A stretch of DNA of 64,000 bases from Rhodospirillaceae bacterium (GCA_040219235.1 JAVJSV010000012.1:620001-684000); one strand, 5' to 3'; numbered from the stretch's first letter, positions 51,976 through 62,910 are shown. Numbers and translations are program-made. The notes: a model not told the origin generated them from the letters alone.

Positions 51976-53373
51976 ATGTCAGAGCCGCGCTTGATGACCA
52001 CAAATAATGCTTACATCGCAACGTCTAAACAGGTTCAAGGTCTGTCTGGGCGTGTGCGCGTGCCAGGGGACAAATCTATTTCGCATCGCGCGCTTATGTT
52101 CGGTGCGCTGGCCATTGGCGAAACCCGCATCGAAGGCCTGCTGGAGGGCGAAGATGTGCTCAACACGGCCAAGGCCATGCGCGCGCTGGGGGCTCAGGTT
52201 GCGCGGCACGAAGACGATACCGGTGCTGGAATATGGGTGGTGCATGGCCGCGGGGTAGGTGGACTGACTGAACCGGACTCAGTGCTCGATATGGGCAATT
52301 CCGGCACGGGCGCGCGTTTGCTGACCGGGCTACTGGCGAGCCACCGCATGACAGCGGTGATGACCGGGGATGCGTCCCTTAGATCAAGACCGATGGACCG
52401 GGTTGTTTATCCTTTGTCTCTGATTGGAGCGAGATTTGAATCCCGCAGCGGTGGTCGTTTACCCTTGACCGTTATTGGCACGGGTGAGCCCTTGCCCCAA
52501 GTGTATGAGAGTCCTGTGGCGTCTGCCCAGGTTAAATCAGCTGTCTTGCTGGCGGGAGTGCAGGCCAGAGGTGCGACCACCGTTATTGAGCCTGCGGCGA
52601 CACGAGACCATACCGAACGGATGCTGCGTTATTTTGGGGCCGAGGTCACATCTGAACCCGTGGGAGACAAGGCCGGGGCCATCGCGGTTACGGTCATCGG
52701 TCAGCCTGAATTACACGGTCGTCATGTCATTGTGCCGGGTGATCCGTCTTCTGCGGCCTTTCTGGCGGTTGCGGCCCTGATTACCAAAGGGTCGGACATC
52801 ACCCTGCTCAATGTTGGCCTCAATCCACAGCGCACGGGGTTGTTCGATACCCTTGTGGAAATGGGGGCTGATCTCACACTTGAGAACCAGCGCGACGAGG
52901 CTGGCGAGCCGGTTGGCGATTTGCGAGTTAAATCAAGCACTCTGAAAGGCGTCTCTGTGCCGGCTGAACGCGCGCCTTCAATGATCGACGAGTATCCTAT
53001 TCTTGCCGTGGCGGCGGCTTGTGCTGTGGGCGAAACACGCATGAACGGACTGGGCGAACTGAGGGTGAAGGAAAGTGACCGTCTTGCGGCCATCGCCCAT
53101 GGCCTGTCAGCATGCGGGGTCAGCAACGCCATTGAAGGCGAGTCTCTGGTGGTTGCTGGCGGCGGTCACGCTGTGCCTGGCGACGCGGTTGTGCCGGTTC
53201 ATCTTGATCACCGCATAGCGATGTCGTTTTTGGTGCTGGGGATGGCCGCGCAAAACCCGGTTTCAATCGATGATGTCCGTGCCATTGCCACCAGCTATCC
53301 AGAATTTATGGCCCATATGACGGCTATTGGGGCTGATATTTCTTCTGCCGCAACGTCGGACTCTGGAGCATGA
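51976..53373 (+). CDS. aroA: 3-phosphoshikimate 1-carboxyvinyltransferase (EPSP synthase)
   Basis: A shikimate-pathway enzyme joining phosphoenolpyruvate and shikimate-3-phosphate. Key motifs are [70 protein letters not shown] and [15 protein letters not shown]. The LLEGEDV style is the class II type of alphaproteobacteria, but the glycine that is Ala in the glyphosate-tolerant CP4 enzyme is retained (NSGTG). The start is uncertain: ATG at 51976 or 51994, neither with a clear ribosome site, while upstream in-frame codons look non-homologous. It overlaps cmk by 4 bases. Confidence 0.95.
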   Translation: MSEPRLMTTNNAYIATSKQVQGLSGRVRVPGDKSISHRALMFGALAIGETRIEGLLEGEDVLNTAKAMRALGAQVARHEDDTGAGIWVVHGRGVGGLTEPDSVLDMGNSGTGARLLTGLLASHRMTAVMTGDASLRSRPMDRVVYPLSLIGARFESRSGGRLPLTVIGTGEPLPQVYESPVASAQVKSAVLLAGVQARGATTVIEPAATRDHTERMLRYFGAEVTSEPVGDKAGAIAVTVIGQPELHGRHVIVPGDPSSAAFLAVAALITKGSDITLLNVGLNPQRTGLFDTLVEMGADLTLENQRDEAGEPVGDLRVKSSTLKGVSVPAERAPSMIDEYPILAVAAACAVGETRMNGLGELRVKESDRLAAIAHGLSACGVSNAIEGESLVVAGGGHAVPGDAVVPVHLDHRIAMSFLVLGMAAQNPVSIDDVRAIATSYPEFMAHMTAIGADISSAATSDSGA

Positions 53374-54026
53374 CGGCCTCTGAGAAGCTGCTCATTGCTA
53401 TCGATGGCCCTGCAGCCTCTGGAAAAGGCACTTTAGCCCGTAAGCTGGCTGATATCTTAAACTTAAAGTATCTGGATACGGGCAGTCTCTATCGTGCCAC
53501 CGGACTATCAGTCTTACGGGCGCAGGCAGATCCGACGGACGAGGTGGCGGCTGTGAAAGCCGCAGAAACCTTAGACTTATCACAGTTTACGCCAGAGGAT
53601 TTGCGCACTGAGGAAGCCGGGGTTGCGGCCTCTCATGTGGCGTTTCTGCCGTCGGTGCGGGCCGTTCTTCTTGATTTTCAAAGGACCGTGGCGCGCCAGC
53701 CGGGACCGGAGTTTCAGGGCGCAATATTGGATGGCCGGGACATTGGAACCGTGGTCTGTCCAGATGCCCCGGTTAAGATATTTGTAACGGCTGATCTGGA
53801 AATGCGCATTAAAAGGCGCCTTCAGGAGTTGAAGGACCGGGGGGAAACCGTTATAGAGGCCCGCGTTCGTGCCGATATGACGGCCCGTGACCAGCGTGAC
53901 CGGGATCGAACGGTCGCTCCGCTTAAGCCTGCGGAAGACGCTTGGCTGCTGGATACAACGGACATGAATGCAGATGAGGCCCTAGCCGCAGCGCTGGACC
54001 ACATCAGGGGAACCGGTCCCCACTAA
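53370..54026 (+). CDS. cmk: Cytidylate kinase
   Basis: A 218-residue NMP kinase phosphorylating CMP and dCMP. P-loop [54 protein letters not shown] and the lid [20 protein letters not shown] are typical. ATG overlaps the aroA stop (ATGA), a common coupling in proteobacteria. The distance to rpsA is 191 bases, with a small hairpin in it. Confidence 0.95.
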   Translation: MTASEKLLIAIDGPAASGKGTLARKLADILNLKYLDTGSLYRATGLSVLRAQADPTDEVAAVKAAETLDLSQFTPEDLRTEEAGVAASHVAFLPSVRAVLLDFQRTVARQPGPEFQGAILDGRDIGTVVCPDAPVKIFVTADLEMRIKRRLQELKDRGETVIEARVRADMTARDQRDRDRTVAPLKPAEDAWLLDTTDMNADEALAAALDHIRGTGPH

Positions 54027-54058
54027 GATTGTTTTCCAACATCCCACCGGCTGATTAA

Positions 54059-54075
54059 GGCGCGATAAACGCGCC
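54059..54075 (+). promoter_or_regulatory. Small hairpin in the cmk-rpsA gap
   Basis: GGCGCG (54059-54064) and CGCGCC (54070-54075) flank ATAAA, 142 bases before the rpsA ATG. It lacks a T-run, so it could be a leader structure for S1 or a weak terminator. The rest of the 191-base gap should hold the rpsA promoter and leader. Confidence 0.35.
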
Positions 54076-54217
54076 AACAAGCCTGTGTGATGCATAAAAA
54101 GCGTGATCAAACACGCGATAGTGAGAAATGCGGCACACCCAGAATGGTCTGGGCCCGTATGAAAAGACCGCCGGATCCAACCGGCTGGCAAGGCGCAGAA
54201 CGAAAGGGATACACTCC

Positions 54218-55960
54218 ATGTCTGAACCTGCACTCGCAGCGGCGAGCGAAGATTTTGCCGCACTCCTAGAAGAATCATTCCAAGGTAACGATGGCATCGA
54301 AGGCGCTGTGCTCAAGGGCACCGTGTTGCGCGTCGATGGTGATTACGCTTTGGTCGACGTTGGCCTCAAATCAGAAGGCCGCGTGCCGTTGCGCGAATTT
54401 GGCCGCGGCAACGAAGATGCACCCGCTCCTGGTGAGAGCGTTGACGTTTATGTCGAGCGTTATGAAGACAAAGATGGAATGATCCTGCTGTCCCGCGACA
54501 AAGCCCGTCGCGAAGAGGCTTGGGACGTTCTTGAAAAGCAATTTGATAAAACCAGCACTGTTGAAGGCGTTATCTTTGGGCGTGTTAAGGGCGGCTTTAC
54601 AGTTGACCTTAATGGCGCTGTGGCCTTCCTGCCGGGCAGTCAGGTCGATATTCGTCCGGTGCGTGATGCGAACTATCTGATGGGCGAACCCCATGAGTTC
54701 CAAATCCTGAAAATGGACCGCGCGCGCGGCAACATTGTTGTATCCCGCCGGGCCGTTCTGGAAGAAACCCGTGCCGCCGAGCGTTCAAAGCTCATGGAAG
54801 ATTTGGCCGAAGGTCAAATTCTCGACGGTGTGGTCAAAAACATCACCGATTACGGTGCCTTCGTCGATCTTGGTGGTGTCGATGGTCTGCTTCACGTCAC
54901 GGATATTTCCTGGAAGCGCGTCAATCACCCAACCGAAGCCTTGTCAGTTGGTCAGACTGTTAAAGTCCAGGTCATTCGCTTCAATGCAGAAACGCAGCGC
55001 ATCTCGCTTGGTATGAAGCAACTCGAAACTGATCCATGGGATGGTGTAGCGGCGAAATACCCGGTTGGCACAAAGTTCTCAGGCCGCGTCACCAACATCA
55101 CCGACTACGGTGCATTTGTTGAGCTCGAAGCTGGTATAGAGGGCCTCGTCCACGTCTCAGAAATGAGTTGGACCAAGAAAAACGTTCATCCTGGAAAGAT
55201 TGTCTCCACCAGCCAGGAAGTTGAGGTTATGGTCCTCGACGTTGACCAAGAGAAGCGCCGTATTTCCTTGGGTCTCAAGCAGTGCATGGACAACCCATGG
55301 ACCGCCTTTAAGGACAAATTCAAGGTCGACACCATTGTCGAAGGTGAAGTCAAAAACATCACCGAGTTCGGATTGTTTGTTGGTCTCGACGGAGACATCG
55401 ACGGCATGGTCCACTTGTCAGATCTGTCGTGGGAAAAGGATGGCGAAGAAGCTGTTGCAGATTTCAACAAAGGCGACATCGTCAAAGCCAAGATCCTCGA
55501 TGTCGATATCGACAAAGAACGCATCAGCCTGGGGATTAAGCAACTCACAGAAGATCCGTTTGCGGAGGCCATGGGTGACCTCAAGCGTGATCAAATCGTT
55601 ACCTGTGTTGTTAAAGCCGTGATGGATGCCGGCCTTGAAGTCACCATCAGCGAAGGCATTACCGGGTTCATCAAGAAGAACGATCTGGCCCGTGAACGCT
55701 CTGAGCAACGGCCTGACCGCTTTGCGGTTGGCGAGAAGGTTGATGCCCGCATCACCAGCATCGACAGTAAAACCCGTAAGCTCAATCTCTCCATCAAGGC
55801 GCGTGAAGTGGCCGAAGAGAAGCAGGCCATGGCTGATTACGGCTCCACCGATTCGGGGGCCTCGCTTGGTGATATCCTGGGCGCAGCCCTCAAACGCAAG
55901 CAAACAGAGGGCGATGATGATGCCTCTGACGCGCCGACCGCTGAGGAAAAGTCTGAGTAG
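54218..55960 (+). CDS. rpsA: 30S ribosomal protein S1
   Basis: A 580-residue protein with six S1 RNA-binding domains, visible as repeated ITDYGAFVDLGGVDGLLHVT, ITDYGAFVELEAGIEGLVHV and ITEFGLFVGLDGDIDGMVHL segments. The first domains (EGAVLKGTVLRVDGDYALVD, VEGVIFGRVKGGFTVDLNGA) have the diverged ribosome-anchoring form. The ATG at 54218 follows GAAAGGGA, and the 30 codons upstream in frame do not resemble S1. It is followed by a strong terminator. Confidence 0.97.
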   Translation: MSEPALAAASEDFAALLEESFQGNDGIEGAVLKGTVLRVDGDYALVDVGLKSEGRVPLREFGRGNEDAPAPGESVDVYVERYEDKDGMILLSRDKARREEAWDVLEKQFDKTSTVEGVIFGRVKGGFTVDLNGAVAFLPGSQVDIRPVRDANYLMGEPHEFQILKMDRARGNIVVSRRAVLEETRAAERSKLMEDLAEGQILDGVVKNITDYGAFVDLGGVDGLLHVTDISWKRVNHPTEALSVGQTVKVQVIRFNAETQRISLGMKQLETDPWDGVAAKYPVGTKFSGRVTNITDYGAFVELEAGIEGLVHVSEMSWTKKNVHPGKIVSTSQEVEVMVLDVDQEKRRISLGLKQCMDNPWTAFKDKFKVDTIVEGEVKNITEFGLFVGLDGDIDGMVHLSDLSWEKDGEEAVADFNKGDIVKAKILDVDIDKERISLGIKQLTEDPFAEAMGDLKRDQIVTCVVKAVMDAGLEVTISEGITGFIKKNDLARERSEQRPDRFAVGEKVDARITSIDSKTRKLNLSIKAREVAEEKQAMADYGSTDSGASLGDILGAALKRKQTEGDDDASDAPTAEEKSE

Positions 55961-55992
55961 ACTAAGTCTCCGAAAAGGCTGATATACACTGG

Positions 55993-56023
55993 AAAACGCG
56001 CCTCTTTATGGGGCGCGTTTTTC
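55993..56023 (+). terminator. Rho-independent terminator of rpsA
   Basis: AAAACGCGCC (55993-56002) pairs with GGCGCGTTTT (56012-56021) around TCTTTATGG, running into TTTTT and then CG TTTGG. The 10-bp stem and T-tract are typical. Confidence 0.9.
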
Positions 56024-56149
56024 GTTTGGTTAGGCGAAAAAACGATTTCATATGAATGACTTAGGCTTGACTCTCTCTTGGGCAGTTCGCATGCTTGCCC
56101 TTCGTAACCGGTCATAAAGGCCGGAGGGGTCGACAGGGAAGCTTAGGGG

Positions 56150-56476
56150 ATGACCAAGTCAGAGCTCATCGCGCGTATTGCGGAACGCAACCCGCATCTT
56201 TTTCAGCGTGATGTCGAGCGGATTGTGAGTACGATTTTTGATCAGATCTCTGCTGCTTTAGCGCGTGGAGACCGGGTTGAATTGCGTGGCTTTGGTGCCT
56301 TCTCTGTAAAGCATCGTGACTCTCGCGTTGGTCGCAATCCGCGCACGGGTGAAGCTGTGAAAGTTTCAGAAAAAACCGTGCCCTATTTCAAGACTGGCAA
56401 GCAACTACGTGATTTGCTCAATACGCACGAACAGCAAGATCCAGCGCCGTCGCCGGCGTCAACACCTGCGCCATAG
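56150..56476 (+). CDS. ihfB: Integration host factor subunit beta
   Basis: A 108-residue HU/IHF-family DNA-bending protein: [60 protein letters not shown] and [10 protein letters not shown]. The extra C-terminal tail ([13 protein letters not shown]) is longer than in E. coli. The location directly after rpsA is conserved. The ATG is preceded by GGGAAG with a near-optimal gap. Confidence 0.95.
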   Translation: MTKSELIARIAERNPHLFQRDVERIVSTIFDQISAALARGDRVELRGFGAFSVKHRDSRVGRNPRTGEAVKVSEKTVPYFKTGKQLRDLLNTHEQQDPAPSPASTPAP

Positions 56477-56534
56477 TGCTGGCTCCGTAAGTGCTGACAT
56501 TAAAAATAGCACAGGCCCAAGAGAAGCTTAACCC

Positions 56535-56843
56535 ATGCGACTCATAACTTGGCTCATTGGTGTCGCCGTCGCGATTACGACCATCCTTTTTGCTGTCTCA
56601 AACCGTGAAACAGTATCCATAACCTTATGGCCGTTTCCCTTCGCCCTTGATGTCGGCGTTTACATCGTCGTCCTGGCCGGTGTGTTTGCCGGGTTTTTGG
56701 TTGGGGCTCTGGTCACCTGGCTTGCAGGCGCCAAGCACCGTCGCCGCGTCCGCCTGCAACGGGCTGAAATCCGCACCCTAGAAGGTGAATTGGCCGATAT
56801 CCGGTTACGTCTGGCTGAGGCCATAAAACAGCGCGCAGCCTAA
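56535..56843 (+). CDS. LapA family membrane protein (lipopolysaccharide assembly protein A domain)
   Basis: A 102-residue protein with two membrane helices (LITWLIGVAVAITTILFAVS, VYIVVLAGVFAGFLVGALVT) and a cytoplasmic coiled tail (RRVRLQRAEIRTLEGELADI). It matches the LapA/DUF1049 family, which in E. coli works with LapB in LPS regulation. It is 58 bases after ihfB and 145 before pyrF, a conserved order in alphaproteobacteria. No LapB is in view. Confidence 0.87.
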   Translation: MRLITWLIGVAVAITTILFAVSNRETVSITLWPFPFALDVGVYIVVLAGVFAGFLVGALVTWLAGAKHRRRVRLQRAEIRTLEGELADIRLRLAEAIKQRAA

Positions 56844-56987
56844 CCAAGTTTCTTTGATATAGCGTCCTGCCTTGCGTCCCTATAATGGTCCAGAGCATAG
56901 TGTTGTCCGATTATGACTGAGCCCAGTCAGACCATGCCGTTATCGCCCCCAGAGTTTAAGAGAAAACCTGAGCTAAGAGAAATACAG

Positions 56988-57734
56988 ATGCCATCGTCAG
57001 ATCAAAAACTTCGCAACCCCATTTTTTGTGCCATCGACACACCAGATCTTGGCCTGGCGACCACATGGGCTGCCAAGATTGGGGATCATGTCGGCGGCAT
57101 AAAGCTGGGCTTGGAGTTTCTGTCGGCACACGGCCCCAAGGGTGTGGCGCAAGTCATGAAGGCTTCAGACTTACCGGTTTTCCTTGATGTGAAGTTTCAT
57201 GACATCCCCAACACGGTCGCGGGTGCCGTGCGCGCTATTGCGGCCATTAAACCCTTTATGATCAACGTACATGCGAGTGGTGGTCGTGCCATGATGAGCG
57301 CCGCCGCTGAAGCCGCTGCCGAGGCCGCCTATGAGCATGTAACACCCCGTCCTTTGGTGATCGCCGTCACAGTGCTGACCAGCATCGGGGACGACGACCT
57401 GGAGGAGACAGGCGTGTCTGCCAGCGCGCCTGACCAGGTGCTCAGGCTTGCGGTCTTAGCCAAAGAGTCTGGGCTTGATGGCGTGGTATGCTCGGCACTG
57501 GAAGCCGCGCGCATCCGTGCAGAATGTGGCGCTAACTTCAAGCTCATTACGCCCGGTGTGCGTCCAGAGTGGGCGGTCGCCAACGATCAAAAGCGCATTA
57601 TGACTCCTGAGAAAGCGCTTGCAGAAGGCGCAGACTATCTGGTGATCGGACGCCCAATCACAGCCGCGGACGATCCGTCTGCCGCCGCCCAGCGCATTGC
57701 CACAAGCCTCAACACGACTTCGAAGCCTGCGTGA
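56988..57734 (+). CDS. pyrF: Orotidine 5'-phosphate decarboxylase
   Basis: A 248-residue TIM barrel making UMP. The catalytic FLDVKFHDIPNTV (D-x-K-x-x-D) is intact, with LITPGVRPEWA and YLVIGRPITAADDP at the phosphate end. The ATG at 56988 has a TAAGAGA site; the 25 open codons before it are unlike pyrF starts. The gene is 4 bases from trpF, in the conserved pyrF-trpF order. Confidence 0.95.
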   Translation: MPSSDQKLRNPIFCAIDTPDLGLATTWAAKIGDHVGGIKLGLEFLSAHGPKGVAQVMKASDLPVFLDVKFHDIPNTVAGAVRAIAAIKPFMINVHASGGRAMMSAAAEAAAEAAYEHVTPRPLVIAVTVLTSIGDDDLEETGVSASAPDQVLRLAVLAKESGLDGVVCSALEAARIRAECGANFKLITPGVRPEWAVANDQKRIMTPEKALAEGADYLVIGRPITAADDPSAAAQRIATSLNTTSKPA

Positions 57735-57738
57735 GCCG

Positions 57739-58380
57739 ATGACTGTTGCTGTCAAAATTTGTGGTCTTTCTGACCAAGAGTCGGTTGATGCGGCGATTGA
57801 AGGCGGTGCGGATTATCTTGGCTTTATGTTCTTCAAGCCCTCACCGCGAAATGTTTCAGCCGATCATGTGGCCCTGTTAACTGAAGACATTCCGGACGAT
57901 GTTTTTAAAGTTGGGGTGTTTGTTAATCCGACCGACGCGGCTTTGGATCAGGTCCTGAGTCAACTCCGCCTGGATTATCTGCAACTCCACGGAGATGAAT
58001 CCCCAGAGCGCATTGATGCCATCCGCCTGGCCTTTGGCCTGCCTGTGATAAAGGCCATCGGCGTTGCCGAGGCGCATGACGTCGTTCGCGCCTCCCAGTT
58101 CAATGCACATGCCGATATGCTGCTGTTTGATGCCAAGCCGCCTGCAGACGCGGACCGGCCTGGGGGCAATGCTGAGGCTTTTCAATGGGACCTTATGCCC
58201 AAATACCGTGGCGCGTTGCCCTGGCTTTTGGCGGGGGGATTAACCTCTGAGAACGTCGCGCGGGCTATAAAAACGGCTCATGCCCCAGGTGTGGATGTGT
58301 CCTCTGGCGTCGAGTCGGCCCCAGGCCAAAAAGACCCAGACCTGATTAGAACCTTCATTAAAGCCGCAAAAGGCCTCTAA
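57739..58380 (+). CDS. trpF: Phosphoribosylanthranilate isomerase
   Basis: A 213-residue TIM barrel for tryptophan synthesis: VKICGLSDQESVDAAIEGGA (catalytic Cys), LGFMFFKPSPRNVSA, DYLQLHGDESPERIDAIR and WLLAGGLTSENVARAI, with the terminal VDVSSGVESAPGQKDPDLI. The ATG at 57739 begins at the conserved strand; upstream in-frame codons lie inside pyrF. The next gene trpB follows after 114 bases holding a T8 run (58399-58406) but no clear terminator stem. Confidence 0.95.
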   Translation: MTVAVKICGLSDQESVDAAIEGGADYLGFMFFKPSPRNVSADHVALLTEDIPDDVFKVGVFVNPTDAALDQVLSQLRLDYLQLHGDESPERIDAIRLAFGLPVIKAIGVAEAHDVVRASQFNAHADMLLFDAKPPADADRPGGNAEAFQWDLMPKYRGALPWLLAGGLTSENVARAIKTAHAPGVDVSSGVESAPGQKDPDLIRTFIKAAKGL

Positions 58381-58494
58381 CGCGCTGTTTTGGGTTAGTT
58401 TTTTTTGCTCATCCGGGTGGGCTGCGTTATAAGTCCGGCCAATCTAAAGACCTATAAGTCTTAGGTCATTCACATAGCAGGATTAACGCATCAT

Positions 58495-59721
58495 ATGGCG
58501 GAAGCCCGGAACACGTATCGCAAAGGCCCAGATGAGGTTGGGCATTTTGGCCTTTTTGGCGGGCGCTATGTCGCTGAAACGCTGATGCCACTGATTCTTG
58601 AGGTCGAGCGCGCTTACGCCGCAGCGGCTTCAGACCCAACCTTTGCCGCTGAATTAGACTCATTTCGCACCCACTACGCCGGACGTCCAAGCCCGCTCTA
58701 TTTTGCGGAACGCCTGACCGCGCATTATGGCGGTGCCAAAGTTTACTTTAAGCGCGACGAGCTCAATCACACGGGCTCGCACAAAATCAACAATTGCCTG
58801 GGCCAAATCCTGCTGGCCAAACGTATGGGCAAAACCCGGATCATCGCCGAAACCGGGGCCGGTCAGCACGGTGTGGCAACAGCGACGGTGTGCGCACGCT
58901 TTGGTTTGGACTGCGTTGTCTACATGGGTGCCAAAGATATCGAGCGCCAAAAGCCCAACGTCTTTCGCATGAATTTGCTAGGGGCCGATGTTCGAACCGT
59001 CGACAAGGGCTCTGCGACCCTCAAAGAAGCGATGAACGAAGCACTTAGGGATTGGGTCGCCAATGTTGATGACACGTACTATCTGATTGGCACAGCGGCG
59101 GGGCCACACCCTTACCCGACAATGGTGCGCGATTTCCAATCCGTGATTGGGGAAGAACTCAGAGATCAAATGCAAGCCGCTGAAGGCCGCCTGCCAGACA
59201 CCTTGGTGGCGTGTATCGGCGGCGGCTCAAATGCTATTGGCTTATTCCACCCCTTCTTGGACGACGCGGATGTCCGCATGATTGGTGTTGAAGCCGCTGG
59301 CAAAGGTCTGGAGACGGGCGAGCACGCCGCCTCGATCTCGGGCGGCAATCCGGGCGTGCTCCACGGCAACCGCACCTTCCTGCTGCAGGAAGATGGTGGC
59401 CAGATCAAAGACGCGCACTCCATTTCTGCGGGATTGGATTATCCCGGCATTGGCCCCGAGCACGCGTGGCTCCATATGCAAGGCCGCGTGGATTATGTCT
59501 CTGCCACTGACAAAGAAGCGCTTGCCGCGTTTCAGCTCTGTTCAAAGTTGGAAGGGATCATTCCGGCACTGGAGCCAGCGCATGCGCTGTCTTATGTTCA
59601 GAAAATCGCCCCAGAACTGCCTGAAGACCATTTGATCGTCATGAACATGTGTGGTCGTGGCGATAAAGACGTCTTCACCGTGGCCGACGCGCTTGGCACG
59701 GAACTGGATGGCGCATCATGA
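58495..59721 (+). CDS. trpB: Tryptophan synthase beta chain
   Basis: A 408-residue PLP enzyme condensing indole and serine. The Schiff-base Lys is in [20 protein letters not shown], the activating [13 protein letters not shown] and phosphate-binding [15 protein letters not shown] are intact, and the C-terminal [14 protein letters not shown] is standard. It overlaps trpA by 4 bases (ATGA), as expected for a stoichiometric complex. Confidence 0.97.
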   Translation: MAEARNTYRKGPDEVGHFGLFGGRYVAETLMPLILEVERAYAAAASDPTFAAELDSFRTHYAGRPSPLYFAERLTAHYGGAKVYFKRDELNHTGSHKINNCLGQILLAKRMGKTRIIAETGAGQHGVATATVCARFGLDCVVYMGAKDIERQKPNVFRMNLLGADVRTVDKGSATLKEAMNEALRDWVANVDDTYYLIGTAAGPHPYPTMVRDFQSVIGEELRDQMQAAEGRLPDTLVACIGGGSNAIGLFHPFLDDADVRMIGVEAAGKGLETGEHAASISGGNPGVLHGNRTFLLQEDGGQIKDAHSISAGLDYPGIGPEHAWLHMQGRVDYVSATDKEALAAFQLCSKLEGIIPALEPAHALSYVQKIAPELPEDHLIVMNMCGRGDKDVFTVADALGTELDGAS

Positions 59722-60599
59722 GTGCATCCGTGACAGAAAGTCGGTTGACCCGGCGCTTTGCAAAACTCAAAGAACAAAACAGATCTGCTTTTGTGACCTT
59801 CATCACAGCCAATGATCCCAATCCAAGTTTCTTTCGCGAGGTGCTTGAGGGCTTGCCCACGGCTGGCGCTGATATCATTGAATTGGGTATGCCCTTTTCT
59901 GATCCGATGGCGGACGGCCCTTCCATCCAGCTGTCTTCTCAGCGTGCCCTAAAAGCGGGCGTGACCATTGATGACGTTCTCGATGCCGTGAAAGACATGC
60001 GTGACTGGGAAATGGATACGCCGGTTATTTTGATGGGCTATTACAATCCTATTTATCGGTATGGTCCGGAAGAGTTTTCGCGCGCGGCGGCTAATGCCGG
60101 AGTTGATGGTGTCATCATCGTTGATTTGCCACCGGAAGAGGCCGAGGAGCTGAACCAGCACCTCAGAGCCAATAACCTGCATATGATTTTTTTGGCTGCC
60201 CCAACAACCGATGAAACGCGTTTGCCACGCGTCCTCGATCACGCCAGCGGTTTCGTTTACTACGTTGCAGTCAAAGGTGTGACGGGTACCAAGTCAGCAG
60301 ACATGGCCGAAGTCGGTCAACGGATCGCAGCCATGCGCAAACAAACCGATCTTCCGCTTGGTGTCGGCTTTGGTATTCGCACGGCCGCGCAGGCGGCTGA
60401 AGTGGCTGAATTTGCCGACGCCGTAGTGGTGGGGTCCGCCATTGTTGATATCATTGCAGAGGGGCTGGATGATCACGGTAAGCCTGAGGTTGGGCTTTCC
60501 ACTCGCGTGCTGGATGCGGTCAAAGATTTGGCAGTTGGTGTTCGGTCTGCCCGTGGGGGTGAGGCTATTCCGGTGGCGGCTCAAGGAGCGCCCACATGA
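59718..60599 (+). CDS. trpA: Tryptophan synthase alpha chain
   Basis: A 293-residue TIM barrel releasing indole. Key parts: [35 protein letters not shown] (catalytic Glu and Asp), [30 protein letters not shown] and [16 protein letters not shown]. The C-terminal extension ([20 protein letters not shown]) makes it slightly longer than usual. It overlaps accD by 4 bases. Confidence 0.96.
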   Translation: MSASVTESRLTRRFAKLKEQNRSAFVTFITANDPNPSFFREVLEGLPTAGADIIELGMPFSDPMADGPSIQLSSQRALKAGVTIDDVLDAVKDMRDWEMDTPVILMGYYNPIYRYGPEEFSRAAANAGVDGVIIVDLPPEEAEELNQHLRANNLHMIFLAAPTTDETRLPRVLDHASGFVYYVAVKGVTGTKSADMAEVGQRIAAMRKQTDLPLGVGFGIRTAAQAAEVAEFADAVVVGSAIVDIIAEGLDDHGKPEVGLSTRVLDAVKDLAVGVRSARGGEAIPVAAQGAPT

Positions 60600-61603
60600 A
60601 TTGGTTAACCAATTTTGTCCGGCCACGCATCAAGCGCTTGGTCCAACCGCGTGAAGCCCCAGACAATTTATGGCTCAAATGCCCTGGCTGCAGCGAGATG
60701 GTGTTTCACCGCGAACTCGAAAACAATCACCGCGTTTGTCCTCATTGCGATCATCACCTGCGCTTGGCCGTGAAGCAGCGTTTAGAGCTTTTATTTGATG
60801 ATAAGAAATGGACAGAAATAGAACTGCCCTCTGTTCCGGTTGATCCACTCAAGTTTAAAGACCGCAAGAAGTACAGCGATCGTCTTAAAGATGCACAAAG
60901 CAAAACGGGCGCCAAGGATGCCATCGTTGTGGCTCATGGCACCATGGGTGGTGTGAACGTCGTCATAGCTGCCTTTGAATTTGGCTTTCTGGGTGGCTCT
61001 ATGGGAACGGCCGTCGGTGAGGGGATTGTTGCGGCGGCTGAACTGGCTGTGCTGCAAGAAGCGCCGTTGATCGTCATTCCGTCATCTGGTGGCGCACGTA
61101 TGCAGGAGGGGATTCTGTCCCTGATGCAGATGGCGCGCACGACTGTTGCGGTTGACCGCGTCCGTGAAAAAGGTCTGCCTTATGTCGTATTGCTCACCGA
61201 CCCGACCACAGGTGGGGTGACGGCGTCATTTGCGATGCTGGGCGACATTCAGGTGGCTGAGCCAGGGGCTATTATTGGCTTCGCTGGCGCGCGCGTGATC
61301 GAGCAAACCATTCGCGAAACGTTGCCGGAAGGCTTTCAGCGCGCTGAATATCTGCTTGAGCACGGCATGGTTGATATGGTGGTGCATCGCGCTGACTTGC
61401 AGCGCACCCTCGCTCAGTTGCTCAGCTTGTTGCAGCACAAAGATCCTGCCGCCCCGTTGTTGCTGATGGATAAAGAGGATCGCAGCAAGCGCAAAGGCAA
61501 AACGCCGCAAGACCCGAAGCAAACCAAACTTCCTCCTGATCCTTCCGTGCCCGATGCCGAGTTGTTTGATGCTGTAGACGAAGATCAGTCAAAGAAATCC
61601 TGA
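60596..61603 (+). CDS. accD: Acetyl-CoA carboxylase carboxyltransferase subunit beta
   Basis: A 335-residue subunit. An N-terminal zinc ribbon ([24 protein letters not shown]) is followed by the carboxyltransferase core with [40 protein letters not shown] and [16 protein letters not shown] charged C-terminal tail ([20 protein letters not shown]) is extra. Coupling to trpA and folC is the usual alphaproteobacterial order. It shares 8 bases of spacing before folC. Confidence 0.96.
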   Translation: MNWLTNFVRPRIKRLVQPREAPDNLWLKCPGCSEMVFHRELENNHRVCPHCDHHLRLAVKQRLELLFDDKKWTEIELPSVPVDPLKFKDRKKYSDRLKDAQSKTGAKDAIVVAHGTMGGVNVVIAAFEFGFLGGSMGTAVGEGIVAAAELAVLQEAPLIVIPSSGGARMQEGILSLMQMARTTVAVDRVREKGLPYVVLLTDPTTGGVTASFAMLGDIQVAEPGAIIGFAGARVIEQTIRETLPEGFQRAEYLLEHGMVDMVVHRADLQRTLAQLLSLLQHKDPAAPLLLMDKEDRSKRKGKTPQDPKQTKLPPDPSVPDAELFDAVDEDQSKKS

Positions 61604-61611
61604 CACCCTCA

Positions 61612-62910
61612 ATGCGCGTTGACCCTCCTGAATTGATTGCAGCGCTTGATCGCATCAAGTCTTTTCATCCTGTCGTTATTGATCTCTCTCTTGATCGTAT
61701 TGAACGCTTACTGACTGACCTCGGCTCGCCCCATCTCAAGCTGCCACCGGTAGTGCATGTTGCCGGAACCAACGGTAAGGGCTCTGTCGTTGCGTTGATG
61801 CGGGCCGTTCTTGAAGCGTCTGGGTACAAAGTCCATGTCTATACGTCGCCGCATCTGGTTTCGTTTACAGAGCGCATCCGGCTGAGTGGTGATCTGATCG
61901 ACTCCACGTTGTTGATTGAATTGATTGCCTACGTGGAATCGGTGAATGGCGATGCGCCCATTACGTTTTTCGAAATGATTACGGCAATCGCATATCAAGC
62001 GTTTGCTCAAATTCCCGCTGATGTGTTGTTGCTGGAAACGGGGTTGGGGGGACGTCTCGACGCCACCAATGTTGTGCCCAATCCGGCTGCAACAGTGCTC
62101 ACTTCCATCGGCATGGATCATATGAGTTATCTTGGCAATACCCTGGGTGCTATCGCGTCTGAAAAAGCAGCCATCATGAAATTTGGCGCACCTTGCATCA
62201 GCGCCAGTCAAAGTCCTGAAGCCGCCCAGGTCATTTCTGACACGGCCCAGCAACGCGGCGTGGACGTGGCGTGGCAGGGGCAAGACTGGACCGTCGAGGA
62301 AGATCTTTTTGGGACCGTCCAATTCAACGATGGCGATACGCATTGGTCAATGCCAAGTCCGGCTCTGCCTGGGCCGCATCAAATTGGCAATCTCGGGGTG
62401 GCCTTGGCGACTCTCAACCGCTTGCCCTTTGCCATCCCGCCATTTGGGCTGCGCGCCGGCATGCGTCAAGTGGAATGGCCCGCCCGCTTACAACGCCTGA
62501 AAGACGGCCCGGTGGTGGCCCGCGCACCCAAGGGCTGGGATGTCTGGCTGGATGGCGGTCATAATCCACCGGCGGGAAAAGTTCTGTCAGACTGGCTGGC
62601 CGCTGATCCCGTGCCCACGGTTGTCATTTGCGGCATGATGGCCACCAAGGACGCACGCGGATTTTTCGCGCCATGGTCGTCGCAGGTTGAGGCGCTGGCA
62701 ACAATCTCGATACCAGGGCATGAGAACTGTGCGTCATCACAAGATTTAGCTGATGCGGCTGACAGCGCTGGCATTGCTCGGATCATTCAGGCAGATGATG
62801 TGATGTCGGCTCTAGTGCATTTACAACCGCATTTAACCGGTCAGCGCGGTCGTATCCTGATTTGCGGCTCACTCTATCTGGCGGGTGAGATTCTTAAAGT
62901 CCACCGTTAA
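61612..62910 (+). CDS. folC: Bifunctional folylpolyglutamate/dihydrofolate synthase
   Basis: A 432-residue Mur-ligase-like enzyme adding glutamate to folates. P-loop VHVAGTNGKGSVVALM, YTSPHLVSFTERIRLSGDLI, LLETGLGGRLDATNVV and TSIGMDHMSYLGNTLGAIAS are typical, with DGGHNPPAGKVLSDWL in the C-terminal domain. It starts 8 bases after accD and ends overlapping the convergent methyltransferase-regulatory gene by 4 bases. Confidence 0.95.
   Translation: MRVDPPELIAALDRIKSFHPVVIDLSLDRIERLLTDLGSPHLKLPPVVHVAGTNGKGSVVALMRAVLEASGYKVHVYTSPHLVSFTERIRLSGDLIDSTLLIELIAYVESVNGDAPITFFEMITAIAYQAFAQIPADVLLLETGLGGRLDATNVVPNPAATVLTSIGMDHMSYLGNTLGAIASEKAAIMKFGAPCISASQSPEAAQVISDTAQQRGVDVAWQGQDWTVEEDLFGTVQFNDGDTHWSMPSPALPGPHQIGNLGVALATLNRLPFAIPPFGLRAGMRQVEWPARLQRLKDGPVVARAPKGWDVWLDGGHNPPAGKVLSDWLAADPVPTVVICGMMATKDARGFFAPWSSQVEALATISIPGHENCASSQDLADAADSAGIARIIQADDVMSALVHLQPHLTGQRGRILICGSLYLAGEILKVHR

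Noticed and set aside
58381-58494. Attenuator or leader peptide before trpB
   Set aside because: No Trp-codon-rich short frame and no convincing terminator stem beside the T8 run.
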